A DNA stretch of 64,000 nucleotides from Plasmodium coatneyi (lineage: Eukaryota; Apicomplexa; Aconoidasida; Haemosporida; Plasmodiidae). Under the pieces are notes generated by a model. The model was not told the DNA's origin and did not search any database. It saw only the letters and a list, made by a program, of their open reading frames with translations. The stretch spans positions 992,001 to 1,056,000 of the forward strand of contig NC_033561.1 in the NCBI RefSeq assembly GCF_001680005.1, read 5' to 3'. Made by a program: the position numbers and the translations under genes. Numbering within the stretch: the stretch's first letter is position 1; every line of letters starts with the position of its first letter. Below, piece after piece: positions 47,372-58,774 of this stretch.

Positions 47372-49215
47372 TGTTCATATGGATGTATATATTTCCTTAT
47401 ATGTAATGTATTTATGTTAAAATGTGTTCTTATATATGTTCGCGCAGAACATAAATATGTAAGAATTATGCTTATTTCTGTGTGTGATTATAAATATCAA
47501 ACTTTTTCATCCTCCTTCCTCAAAAAGTGCAAACATTGTTCAATTCTAAAATAACAGGAGCTCCCTATAGATATTTATATATGTTATTTGTATAATATTA
47601 TTCAGATTAAAATAGGAACGAACGTCCCGGAAATAAGGTAATAAAATAATAATGAATGTGAAGGCCAAACTCTTCCTGTTCAAAGTGTGTATCTATCTGT
47701 ATTATTATATTTATGGCGTGTACTATATTTGTGCACATTCTGCGTACATTGTGTATACTTGTTCGTTGTGAAATATTTTATAATTATTTGTATATTTCTC
47801 TCCTATTCTGTATATAAGCATATTTTTCTCCTGGACGAACATTTTAACATATACATGATTAATTAATGTTTTACTGTTATATTAAAGGAGGCTTATTAAA
47901 AATTGCTCACACATGTAGTACAGCTCATATATACAAAGAGCACTCTATCTCCCCCCTTCCATAAGTGTGCATATTCATTTATCCATATTCTGTGAAAAAG
48001 GTATGTAATAATATCACAAATAGAGAAAGAAGGAGTACACAATACACAAAGATATATATATCCTCATATTTTTGTTGAAAAGAGTGAAAGGTTTCTGTTC
48101 AAAAGGGTGAAAAGTTTCTGTGCACGCACATCGATATCGTTTTAATGTGAAGCAGCCTTTTCCCCTCCTCTTCTGTATGATCGGTTTGTTATGATAATTT
48201 TGCACCCACCTTCCCCCCTCTTTTGTTCCTTATACCTTTTTCTAATAATTACACTATAAACAGCTTAGACAGAATATATATTATACTATCCGAACTCCTC
48301 TTCATTCCCTTCATCTATATTATATTACAGAATTCATGTCACAGCTCCTTTTCCCTCTCCCTACCTGAGCGCACTACACATAGTTTATTTATATATGTGG
48401 AATGTGTACATTAGGGCGGGGAAAGGAAAGAGAATAGGGTAGTTCCAATAGCACAGGGAGCATGTACATATAATCCACACACATATATATATTCAAATGA
48501 GTTCCTTTGTAATGTACTCACCGGGAGGAGAAGAAAAGAAAAGAAAGAAAAAAAATAAAGGAGTAAACATAAATAAAGAACGAATGTAATATGCACTAAA
48601 AGAACGGGAGTGGTCCTCCTCACTTAGCATCATATACCTGCTATATGAGTAACTTCCTTATAATACATTTATCACCCAAAAAAGGAGTGAAAAAGTAAAA
48701 AAAAAAAAATAACAATAAAATTATTATTACTCCTGAATGATCATAAATAGGGGGAAAAGTGTAATAAATGAAGCACTATTATGTGAACACATGTACATAT
48801 ATATATACATACATATATACCCCATATATATATATGTGTGTGTGTATGTATATATACATATGTATATTATATGTGTATATGTATATATATATGTGCGTGT
48901 GGATTCTTCTCTTCTTTCCCTTCATAAATAATTTCGCATATAATTTTTTCCTTCTGTGTAACACATACATATTTTTGTATGTTACTCCTGCCGTTCGAAA
49001 AGTAAACAACATATATATACTCTTCAGAAAATAAAAAGTTCGGTATTCATATTTCATATTCATCAATAATCACACAACAACAACAGCAGAAATAAAGCAT
49101 AGAATGCTTACAACCTTATACTACTTAATATATAAACAACACATTTTAATATAAATTCAAATTACATATATAGAGGACATACATACAAGGAAAAATATGC
49201 ACATAAACAATAACA
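47372..49215. other. Head-to-head KIR6/KIR7 intergenic region
   Basis: 1.8 kb AT-rich spacer with ATATAT and GTGTAT runs near 48790-48900. TTATTATTACTCCTGAATGATCATAA near 48720-48745 is a weak relative of the block found in the other divergent KIR gaps. No gene is supported. Likely bidirectional promoter. Confidence 0.5.
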
Positions 49216-50711
49216 ATGACAACAGTAATACGATTTAATTGTCCTGCAATATGGACAAGTACATACATATTATTCACATAGTACTCTATATATAATATAA
49301 TGAATATAAGGAATACATACACATATATATATATTATATTAATTATATCTGTAGGCGTCTGCTTTTAATAATTTACCTTCAAGGGCCAATTTCTATAAGA
49401 AATTCGAAAGGAGTCAGGAAGAATGTGCACAGGGGTGCAAAACAGGAATAGGGACAGTTATAGAGGGAAAGAGTAACCTTAATAATGATAAGGAGCAAAT
49501 TATGAGAGCACTGGCCTATATATACAGAGTATATGGAGAAGGTAAGGTACCATCCAAAAGTGAACCCTACCATTTCTTATATTATTGGGTAGGTGAAAAA
49601 TTATCCAAAAGTACAACTGTACGGGGTCATCTTTTCGGGACTGACCTGAATTCTATTTGTGGAGGTATAAATAATTATTGTGCGGAGAACAAATTATGTG
49701 GACTCCCTTGTGATAATGTTGACATTAAGACTTTCAACAGTATGAAAACAATATTCGACTTCTGGTATGACTATGGTGCTCTACAAACTCTATTAGAGTA
49801 TAGTGGGTCCGAAGGTCTTGAAAAATGTAAAAGTTACATAGAAGAAGTCAAAGCAGCAAAGGGTAAAATAGAAACACATTGTACGACCACTAAACCCAGT
49901 GATGAGTACTGTACAAAATTTTGGAAACCACGTGAGCAGGACATTCAACAGAAAATACCAGAATTGGAAACTGAATTAGCAACTGCAAAAGTAAGAATGG
50001 TGCATCAAGCACAAGAAGCAGACGAAGCTTTACGTGGTGCCACCACCACTTCTTCCATCTCTTCCATATTCGGGACCTTAGCAACCATAGGTGCTCCTTT
50101 CTTATTATACAAAGTAAGCATCCAAAATTTTAAAATTAAAAGTGAAATAATATAAGTAACAGTATATCCTTCCATAGACCCCTTATTTCCCTTTCCTCTT
50201 CCTCCTTAGACCCTCCTTTCCTTCCACCCACCTAACAACCTTCCTAGCACCAACCACCCCTAACACAACCTTCTTTCCACCCCTGACACCACCTTACTTC
50301 CACTACCGCAACAACCCACCTACCACCCTACCACCCCTAACACAACACCACCCCTAACATAACACCACACTAACAACCTTCCTAACAATCCACCTTCCAC
50401 CCTAACAACAACTTTCGTTCTAACATCCCCCTTTGACCTCCTTTCCTTCCCTTCAGTATAAACCATGGTCTTCTTGGTTTGGTAACCATTCCAATGGAAG
50501 AAGAAGAGGAAAAAGGTCTACCGAACGGAGCACCTTTGATGCACTCACAGAAAACAGTTCAACATACGGTTTAACGGACGACAGCTCAACAATAGGTCCA
50601 ACAGAAAATTCCACCACACTACGTTCTCCTGTTGCGTACAACACAAGAGAGTCCAGTGAAAGAGGAAATAATGCGGGGGGTCGCGGGATGGTAGGTTATC
50701 AAAACATGTGA
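49216..50711 (+). CDS. KIR7: KIR variant surface antigen, single ectodomain
   Basis: Exons 49216-49224 (MTT), 49355-50113 and 50457-50711 give 340 residues, all phase 0. Exon 2 begins ASAFNNLPSRANFYKKFE, has FLYYWVGEKLSKST and FDFWYDYGALQTLL, and ends in the helix SSIFGTLATIGAPFLLYK. The tail exon begins YKPWSSWFGNHSNG and ends GYQNM. The first 95 or so bases of the last intron are the same as in KIR1 apart from one or two differences, although the ectodomains are diverged. Reading through that donor would give an alternative end, SIQNFKIKSEII-stop. The last intron also holds the C-rich KIR satellite (about 50215-50430). Confidence 0.92.
50215..50445 (+). repeat. KIR-intron satellite (KIR7)
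   Basis: Degenerate CCACCCCTAACACAACC, CCTACCACCCTACCACCC and TAACAACCTTCC units in the last intron, C-rich on the sense strand as in KIR2, KIR9 and KIR11. Confidence 0.75.
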
Positions 50712-50745
50712 TGTAACATTAGTATGTAAAATTTAATGTAATGTT

Positions 50746-50815
50746 TCCCTCCCATGAAGGGAAGGGAAGCATAAATAACCACGCATAGTATATACAGTGT
50801 AAGAAACAAAATAAC
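50746..50815 (+). promoter_or_regulatory. KIR7 3' element: hairpin plus motif
   Basis: 35 nt after the stop, a hairpin (TCCCTCCC, loop ATGAA, GGGAAGGGA) is followed by CATAAATAACCACGCATAG and TATACAGTGTAAGAAACAAA. This is a reference copy of the element. Confidence 0.78.
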
Positions 50816-51249
50816 CTTCTCCTTCTTTTTCCACTTTGCTTTTTTTTTTTTTACTTCTTTCCCTATTTCCTTCTATTTTTCTTTTCTTTTTTTTCTTCTT
50901 TGTTTTTCTGCTCTTCCATTTGTATGTATGAATAACTGTGCATGTAGAAAAATACGCCAAAGGAGGCGCAGAAAAAAAAAAAAAAAAATATTGGCTTTTT
51001 CAGAAAGAGTATTTATATATAGGAAAAGAGGTAAGGAGAAAATTATGAAGATAAAAATTTATAACGACATAAATGAGCATTTTGAATCTTAATTTAAAGA
51101 GTTATGAACAGGTCAGAATAAATTGAAAATTGTTTCTTAGGCTTATATTGATTACACATTAGAATGAATACTTTAGTACAATGAAATAAAAAAGTAAAAA
51201 TAAGAAAAAATTTAAGTTAAAAGAAGAAAGAAAGCAAAGTTCTTCTCTT
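50816..51249. other. KIR7/KIR8 convergent spacer
   Basis: Pyrimidine-rich then A-rich spacer between two 3' ends, with a poly(dA) run at about 50972-50988. No gene is supported. Confidence 0.45.
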
Positions 51250-51298
51250 CCTACACTGTATGAACTGAGTGCGGTCATTTATTTTTCCTTCCGAAGGG
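51250..51298 (-). promoter_or_regulatory. KIR8 3' element: short hairpin plus motif
   Basis: 14 nt after the KIR8 stop, CCTTC and GAAGG arms with essentially no loop are followed in sense by AATAAATGACCGCACTCAG and TTCATACAGTGTAGG. The motif part is close to that of KIR11. Confidence 0.65.
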
Positions 51299-51311
51299 CA
51301 CTTCTTCAGTG

Positions 51312-52693
51312 CTACATGCTACCGTAACCTACATTCCGATGAGGAGGTGTATTTATTCTTCCCCTTCGAGACTGTACACCACCATATTCTGTTGCTGAAT
51401 CATCTCCTGTTGTGGAGTCACCTCCTATTGTTGAGGTGTCTTCTGTGAGTCTATCGATGTCATGCCCAGCAGATCTTCTTCTTCTGTTACTTCTATTGTT
51501 TCTATTACTGTTGTTCCTTAATCCAAGAGTGTTTTCTATCAAAGAGGTTACTGGAGTATACTAAAGGGGAGGAAAATAAGGAAGAAGGGTTAAAAGAAGA
51601 AAGGGTTTAAAAGGGAAGGTTTTATTGGAACATAAATTACGTATATAAATATATATATAATGCACAATTTATTCTGTATTTATTCTTTCATAAGGATAGT
51701 GTATATATTAGTTATATTGTCTAAATCATTTCAATTTTAACTATACTTTATATAATATGATGGGTGCAACCGTAAGTCCTAAAGTAGCAAAGATGGAAGA
51801 AAGGGTAGTGGTGGTGGTGGCTTTACTTAGGTTTGACTCTGTTTGTGCTAATTGACTGGATTTTTGCGAAAGTTGGGTCTCTAATTCATTCTTCGCAGAG
51901 GAACATGCCTGAAGCTGCTCGTCCTTGGCTTGTGATTCAAATTTTTGTTCTAAGTGCTCCAGCGCATCACAGTGTGCCTGGTACTTACTATTGAAATTGG
52001 AGCAGTAGTGTTCTTTTCCATATTCCTTCCCTGCCTCGCAGTTTGTGCGCACAGCTTTGCAGGATGCAGTCACTCCCTTTAAGTAATCCAACCAGTGTGG
52101 GTCACAATCGGGCCAACCCTTCAGTAGCTTTCCCTTTACAGTATCATAATCGTAAGAATTATCGTGCACATTTTTCCTATTAGTGAAAGTTTTCTTGCTA
52201 ATACGTTCACAAGTAATATTATATCCTTCCTTTTCATACTCCGTCTTCATATTTTTACAAAGTGCATCCACGAAAGACTCGAATGTGAAGTCCCTATTCC
52301 TTTCCGGCAGTTTGTCCCATATTTGGTCTACTATCCAATAGTATAGGAAATTCCACTGATCCCTATAAGGCACAATGTCCGCTTTCATTCCTGATGCGGT
52401 ATTATGGGCGCCATAAATTTTACCCTTGAAATTTTCTTCACCCGAGGATAACATATTTAGAGCTCCCTCTACACTACCCTTGCATTTATCTTCACATGTT
52501 CCTGTCTTCCCTCCGAATATGTTGTAAAATTGTTTGCGCGAAGGTAATTCTTCCAAATTTAGTCCCTACAGATAGAATTAACGGAATATATATGAACATT
52601 CCTATATTTCAATTATATAGCACATGAAATATTATGTTTACAATATTTATGTATGCATTTTGAATAAGGAATAGTTGTGAGTACCGCTGCCAT
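51312..52693 (-). CDS. KIR8: KIR variant surface antigen, single ectodomain
   Basis: Exons 52693-52685 (MAA), 52565-51747 and 51560-51312 give 358 residues, all phase 0. Exon 2 begins GLNLEELPSRKQFYNIFGG, has NFLYYWIVDQIWDKLP (Val for Gly in the core) and DNSYDYDTVKGKLL, and ends in the helix SSIFATLGLTVAPIILYK, similar to KIR1. The segment before the helix is a Gln/Ser/Leu coiled-coil-like stretch. The tail exon begins YTPVTSLIENTLGLR, unlike the YKPWSSW tails of the other single-domain genes, and ends GYGSM. Its last intron is short and lacks the satellite. Head-to-head with KIR9. Confidence 0.91.
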
Positions 52694-54025
52694 GTTTTAT
52701 GTGTATATTTTACTTTGTACGTAGCCTATTCTAAGAACTCCTTAATAACTTAACAAGGGATTTATAAAAATTTCGCCTCCTTCACACTGTGACTATGAGC
52801 GAATATATATTAAATTTTTATTTTCTTCCAATAGTATATATATTGTTCAATTTTTCAAAGGATGATAATAGTAACATACCCTATATACACATACATGTTC
52901 ATCCAAATCATTACATATGTACACATATAATTTAAGGTAAGAATATGAACGGCGACGAAGAATTAAGCCCAGAAGAAGTCGTATAATGGAATACTAGGAA
53001 GGAAAGGGGGGAGGATCAAAAACTATTGGGTTCTCTTCCCCTCCTTCTAACCCCCTTCCTTCCAACACCCCTAACAATCTTCAAACCATTTTAACCCTAA
53101 ATCATTCCTGAACCCTTTTAAATCGTATATAAATTAAAAAAAAAAAAAAAAAAAGAAGTCCATCATACGTGGTGGAACACATTAACATGTGCAAAAAATA
53201 TATAATGTGCACCCAGAAGAGGGGGAGAAATGCAGCTCATGTGAATCTGGTGCACAGCGTGCACATCCTCTGCATGAATGAAATATTTGTATCATAATTA
53301 TAAGGAAAAAGAAAAGAGAAGAAAAGAAAAAAGAAAAGAAAGAGAAGGAACTTTTATTACTATTGAGAAATTCTCAATAGAGGAGTAGGTATGGTGTAAA
53401 ATGTTATTATATAAGGAATGTGTACATATTTCTCCTTTTCAAATAATTAATGCCATTCTCCATATTGAATTCTTCCCTATTTTACTCTATGAATATACAC
53501 TTCATTTACAAAAATTGAATGAATGTACACATTTAAGCAGAGTAGGAAGGAAAAAGGGGGATACATATTGTACATGTATGATCTGTACACTATATGGTAC
53601 ATGTGCTGACAATTTTTTAATATAGTCCTTCGCATAAGTTTAAAACAAAAATTAATAATTCATGTTGCAATTTTTGCTCAAAGAGAGAAATTACGTCCTT
53701 ATATACACAGAAGTAATATCTGAATGAAATGAATAATAATAATGGTACAATGTTCTTCCCATATATGTTCCTCATATATATTTCCTTCTTCTATTACATA
53801 TATACATTAATTTGATACACATATATAATGTGTTATCATTACTGGAAGAATTAAAATATGTGTATGACTGGAATAAATAGAAATTTAGTACTGATAATTA
53901 TAGAACAAGCGAAAGTTCCTATACGTTCCTTATGCGAACATATATATAAGAAGGAACAACGACACACACAACAGCTTCTAACATAAATTTTATTATATAC
54001 ACACATAGAAGCATATATATTAACA
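52694..54025. other. Head-to-head KIR8/KIR9 intergenic region
   Basis: 1.3 kb AT-rich spacer. About 53040-53440 is a diverged copy of the KIR1/2 gap: a telomere-like AACCCTAAATC scrap, TTTTAAATCGTATATAAAT, ATTAACATGTGCAAAAAAT, ATAATGTGCACCC, TTTTATTACTATTGAGAA and ATGTTATTATATAAGGAATG. A likely bidirectional promoter. No gene is supported. Confidence 0.65.
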
Positions 54026-55670
54026 ATGGCAGCGACAGGGACAGTAAATGTAAGGAGGAATATTCTGAAGGAGAAAGAAAGGAAGTTAGGAAAGGAAAGG
54101 AGGAAGGAAGGAGGAGGAGATTCCTCCTCCTTTCTTTCTAACTTTCTTCCATCCTTAGACATCCCTTTCCTTTCCTTCCCTTCTCTTTCCCTTCTTTTGT
54201 TTCTTTTTTTTTACACTAGAAAAAAGCGCATAAAAGGGGGGAAGCACACATATATATATATTCCCATGTATATATAATATAATATAATGAAAAATAAAAA
54301 AACAGGAAGAAGGAAAATACATATATATATATAGAAAAACTTACACACTTACATGTATATATTCCACACACTTCTCCTCTTTGCCCACTATGTAATTACA
54401 GGAGGATCTATTAAAAATTTTACCCTCCGGGGTCAATTTCTACAATAAATTCGACAGTAGTAAAGAAGGATGTACAGATGACAATGGTTGCCACGACGAA
54501 ATAACGAAATATGATTTAAACACAAGGAGTCTTGGGAGGTATGTGACTAGAATTCAGAATGCACTAGCCTATATACATAAAGAATATAGAGGAGAAGATA
54601 AAAAATCATCCCAAATTGCAACACCAGCCGAAATTGAAGCGCGCCATTTCCTATATTATTGGATGAGGGACAAAATATCTAGGACTGAAGTGCAACGTGA
54701 CGATTTTCTAGGTATGATAAGTACTATTTGCCAAAAAATAAGAGAACAATGTGAGTCAAAAAGTTGTAAAATTCCCTGTGATAATCTTAACAAGGACACA
54801 TTCAATAGTCAGAAAATCATATTTGATTTCCAACATGACCATGGTGCTATACGAATGCTGCTAAAATTCAGTAAGCCTGAAGTTCTTGGGATATTTAAAA
54901 GTTACATAGATAATGTACAAACAGCAAACGGTGAAATGGAAACACATTGTACACCGGGATCCTCGGATGAATATTGTACAAAATTCTGGAGTGCACATAA
55001 ACAACGAATTAATCAGGAACTACCAAATTTGCAACTTAAATTGGACGAAATGAAAAAACAGTACCATCAGGAAGCACAATCCACACTCACAAAATTAGAC
55101 GATGCATTAAGTAAAGCGAGTGCTGCTTCTTCTCTTTCTTCTGCTTTTGGTACCATAGCAGCATTAGAATTACCTGCAGCCCTTTTCCTTTTATATAAGG
55201 TAAAATATTACCATTATACATTATAGTTGCGAAACCTAAATAATAGTAATTAATCTTTACTCCTCCTTAGACCCCTTCCTTTCCTTCCTTCCACCTACCA
55301 CCAACCACCTAACAACCCACCTACCACCCTACCGCCTAACAACCCACCAAACTGCCCTATCAACCCACCAAACACATAACACCACCTTCCTTCCACTCCT
55401 TCCCTTTAGTATAAACCATGGTCTTCTTGGTTTGGGAACCACACTTCTGGAAATGGAAGGAGTGGAAGAAACAGAACAAAAAGATCAAGCCGACAACAGA
55501 ACTTTGACGAGTTAACAGACACTTCCATTATAGGCTACACGGACAGTTCGGAAACAGATTCCACGTTTAATCCCACAGTAAGTTCTGTGGTGCACACAAG
55601 GCAATCCGGGGGAAGGGAAAGAACAAATAATACACGGGGTCACGGAATGGTAGGTTACCAAAACATGTGA
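54026..55670 (+). CDS. KIR9: KIR variant surface antigen, single ectodomain
   Basis: Exons 54026-54049 (MAATGTVN, donor GTAAGG), 54402-55199 and 55410-55670 give 360 residues. Exon 2 begins EDLLKILPSGVNFYNKFD, has FLYYWMRDKISRTE at the family core (Arg for Gly), FDFQHDHGAIRMLL in place of YxYDY, and ends in SSAFGTIAALELPAALFLLYK, almost the same as KIR2. Parts of the second half (KSYIDNVQTANGEMETHC) match KIR7. The tail exon begins YKPWSSWFGNHTSG and ends GYQNM. The last intron carries a short C-rich satellite. It again looks like a mosaic of other members. Confidence 0.91.
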
Positions 55671-55768
55671 TGTAACACATATTGGAATGTAACATTGAAA
55701 AGTGCAATGTAACACACATTTGGAATGTAACACCATTGAATGTAGAACATTAAATGAATATAATGTCT

Positions 55769-55845
55769 CCTTCCCCCAAAGAGGGGCATAAATAAACGCA
55801 CGCGTACACAGTTTATATATACAGTGTGTAAAGAACAAAATAACA
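55769..55845 (+). promoter_or_regulatory. KIR9 3' element: hairpin plus motif
   Basis: About 100 nt after the stop, CCCC and GGGG arms around CAAAGA are followed by CATAAATAAACGCACGCG and TATACAGTGTGTAAAGAAC. Four short repeats of a TGGAATGTAACA type lie between the stop codon and the hairpin. Confidence 0.68.
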
Positions 55846-56329
55846 TTTCCCCCCTTTTTCTTCTCTTTGCATTCCTTCCTTCATTTTCCGTTTTCCTTTT
55901 TGCTTTTTTTTCCTTCCTTATTTTTTTGTTTCTACTTTTTTTTTTTTTTTTTTTTCCTTTTTTTTGTATGCACACCTCATATGTATACCCCTCCCTAAAA
56001 CAGCTAAAAACCAGGCTACATTGCTGCTTTGAACCTAACACTCCTACCCGCGGGGTCATATGTGCGTGCCCTCCATGAGGAAATTGCGGATGCGCGAGAA
56101 AAATTGACAAGAGGTAGAGAAGAAAAGAAAAAAAGAAAAAAAAAAAATAATAAAATAAAAATTAAAATTAAAAGAAAAGAAAAGGAACGAAAGAAATGAC
56201 ATAGCTTGGCACACAACATAACGCAGAGCGACGCAAAGCAAAAAAGAGCATGGGGTGCAGAGTTAACACAATCATTAGGAGAAAAGAAAAAAAATAAAAT
56301 GAAAGGGGGAATGCCATTTTGCCCCTTTT
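55846..56329. other. KIR9/KIR10 convergent spacer
   Basis: Poly-pyrimidine then poly-purine spacer. About 56205-56275 (TTGGCACACAACATAACGCA, GCGACGCAAAGCAAAAAAGA, GCATGGGGTGCAGAGTTAAC) matches 44796-44866 downstream of KIR6 in the same orientation, so it belongs to the duplicated KIR6/KIR10 3' flank. No gene is supported. Confidence 0.6.
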
Positions 56330-56397
56330 CTTACACTGTATGATCCCTATGATTATTTATATTCCTCCCTCCCCCTTCAGGAGGGGGTGGGGAGGGA
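56330..56397 (-). promoter_or_regulatory. KIR10 3' element: strong hairpin plus motif
   Basis: 16 nt after the stop, a strong GC hairpin (CCTCCCTCCCCC, loop TTCA, GGAGGGGGTGGGGAGG) is followed in sense by TATAAATAATCATAGGG and ATCATACAGTGTAAG. Confidence 0.75.
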
Positions 56398-56412
56398 CAC
56401 ACTTTTCCAGTG

Positions 56413-58774
56413 TTACATATTCTGGTAACCTATATTTTGGTGGCCTCCCGTATTATTTGCTTCTCTTCTAGTGGTAGATGGTGGTACCCTACGATTATAT
56501 ATAGTTGATCCATCTGTAGAATCCGCTGTAGAAACAGTGGTGGTGTATTCTGATGCTGAATCGAATGTTGAACTGTTCTCTGTGAACGTATCAAAGTCGC
56601 GCATGTTGGATCTTCTTTTTCTTCTGCTGCTATTGTTCTTTGCAAAGTAGTTACCGACCCAGGAGGGTAGAAGATTATACTGAACGAAGGAGGAAGGGAA
56701 AGAAAAAAAAAAAAAGGGGGGATAGGAATATGAATTCCATATATATGAAACAATGTTCTATATTCATTGTTTTAAAAAAAAAAAAAAAAAGGGTGAGGAG
56801 GAAAAATATTAATAAAATGCTATTATTCATATATTTTTAAATGTGTGTGTATGTATATATTGTGCTAGTTACTTTGTAAAGAAAGTAAGCCAGTGCTGGT
56901 AATCCCATTACAGCAAACACAGAAGAAACAATAGGAGCAGTGTTGGAGGTTATGGCAGGGGGGGATATTGTTCCTGCTTCAGCCCCTCTACTTCTTGTTA
57001 AAGATTCTAATTCAAATTTCAACTTTGATGGTTCCTGAATTTTGTCGGCACCGTCCTCTTTGAACATTTTTTTAAATTGAGTACAACATGCCTTTTTAGT
57101 ATTTGTACTTTCCTCACAGTATTGTTCCATTTGATTATAAGCTTTGGCAGCTCCTTCCAAATATTCGGAATATCCCTGAGTACAAGTGGACCCGGAAGTC
57201 CGAGATTTTTGTATGCATTCTGTTATAGTTGAATAGTCAACAGAATAATTATATATTGCTCTTGCATTATAGAAAGTTCCCTCTTCTATATTCTCGTCTG
57301 TAAGTCCACAAGTAATACTACCGAGCACCGATCTCAGCTTATTGTAAATGTCACCCATAATTTCCTTAAATGAATTATTGCCGTCTTTCACTTCTTTCCA
57401 TACTTTATCTCCCAACCAATAATAAAAGAGATAAAACAAATTACCTTTCAGTTCATTATTATCTATGCCGTTACATATGTAACACCAAGCTCCCGTTATG
57501 TTGTCAACATCATTCAGCATTTCCTTACAGTTACCCAGTGCACTCTTTAAATAAGTCTTTACCGTATCCTTCTGATTAAAAATTATACTTTCTGCCGGGC
57601 ACTGCGCTCCTTTGTTGAATTCCTTGTACCTTAATTTTGAAGGTAAATCATCCAAATTGCAGTTCTATGAATATAATTAGTAAAAATAAGTATGTGTTCC
57701 TACACATTGTCATGGTTGGATGACTAATAAAATTTTGTATGTAGACATTGATTCATTTCATATGAAACACAGGAGAATAAAAGCAACCTTCTCAGTGCTA
57801 TTCTTTTCCCCTCTTTTTCTCGCAAACATTCACACCACTAAGAACACTACAAACACTACAAACACTCAAAACATTACATACAAAAAGAACACCACTGCTT
57901 TCAATCACTCTACCTACCACGTCGGCAACCGAGAAGCTGCCCGATGATCCGGCTTGGTTTGGATTGGGGTTTGGTTTGAGTTTACTTGTTAATTGAGGTA
58001 TCAATTCTGATTGGATCTTATCACAGAACACTTTATATTTCTTATTAAAATCATTACAATAAGTACCTTCACTATGATACCCTCCCTCGCAACCTGCACC
58101 CGCAGAACTACATGCTGCCCTAATTCCTTGCAGGTATATTAAATATTCCTTAGCTTCTGTGGACGCACAGTTTTGTACAAGTCTCTGTATGGTTTCGTAA
58201 CCATGGGAGAAAATATATACCTTTTTCTTGTGTTCGAAAAGATGCTTGTTATTATCTTCGTACTTAATATTACACTCGTTCCCATTGGGTACACCATGTA
58301 GGGTGTTATAAACTATTCCTATGAATTCCCCCAAGTCCCCCCTACTTCGACCCTTAAAGAATAATTCCCCCACCCAATAGTAGAAAAAATAACATGATAC
58401 ACCTTTGAAAGATGGTTGCGTATTCATCCAACATGCGGAACAATAGGAACTCATTATTCCCTTTATGGATTCAGAAAGCTCAGGGTACGCATTTAATGCT
58501 TTCCTCAACTTAGCTTCCCACACATTAGACTCGAAACCACGACCACTACATTCGTCCTCCTTAGTACTGAATATATTATGAAGCAAACTATATGAGTGTA
58601 ACTTCTTCAGGATTTGTTGCTACAAATATAATTAACAAAATATATATGTATGTATTCTTATTCCTCCCTTAATTTATTACATTATGCATAGAATATTATG
58701 TGCATACTTCCCAATTATTCATGTGAAACATGAGAACGAACCTCTACTGTTGTTGTTGTCCCTGTTGGTGCCAT
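56413..58774 (-). CDS. KIR10: KIR variant surface antigen with two ectodomains
   Basis: Exons 58774-58742 (MAPTGTTTTVE), 58619-57918, 57664-56873 and 56679-56413 give 597 residues, all phase 0. Domain A begins QQILKKLHSYSLLHNIFS, lacks the usual LPS start, and has YFFYYWVGELFFKGRS and FSHGYETIQR. It ends in a Pro/Asn run (NPNPNQAGSSGS) before donor GTAGGTAG. Domain B begins NCNLDDLPSKLRYKEFN and has YLFYYWLGDKVWKEV and YNYSVDYSTITE, then runs into the helix SSVFAVMGLPALAYFLYK. The tail begins YNLLPSWVGNYFAKN and ends GYQNM. Exon layout, domain B start and tail match KIR6. The exon 1 donor could lie six bases earlier. Head-to-head with KIR11. Confidence 0.88.
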
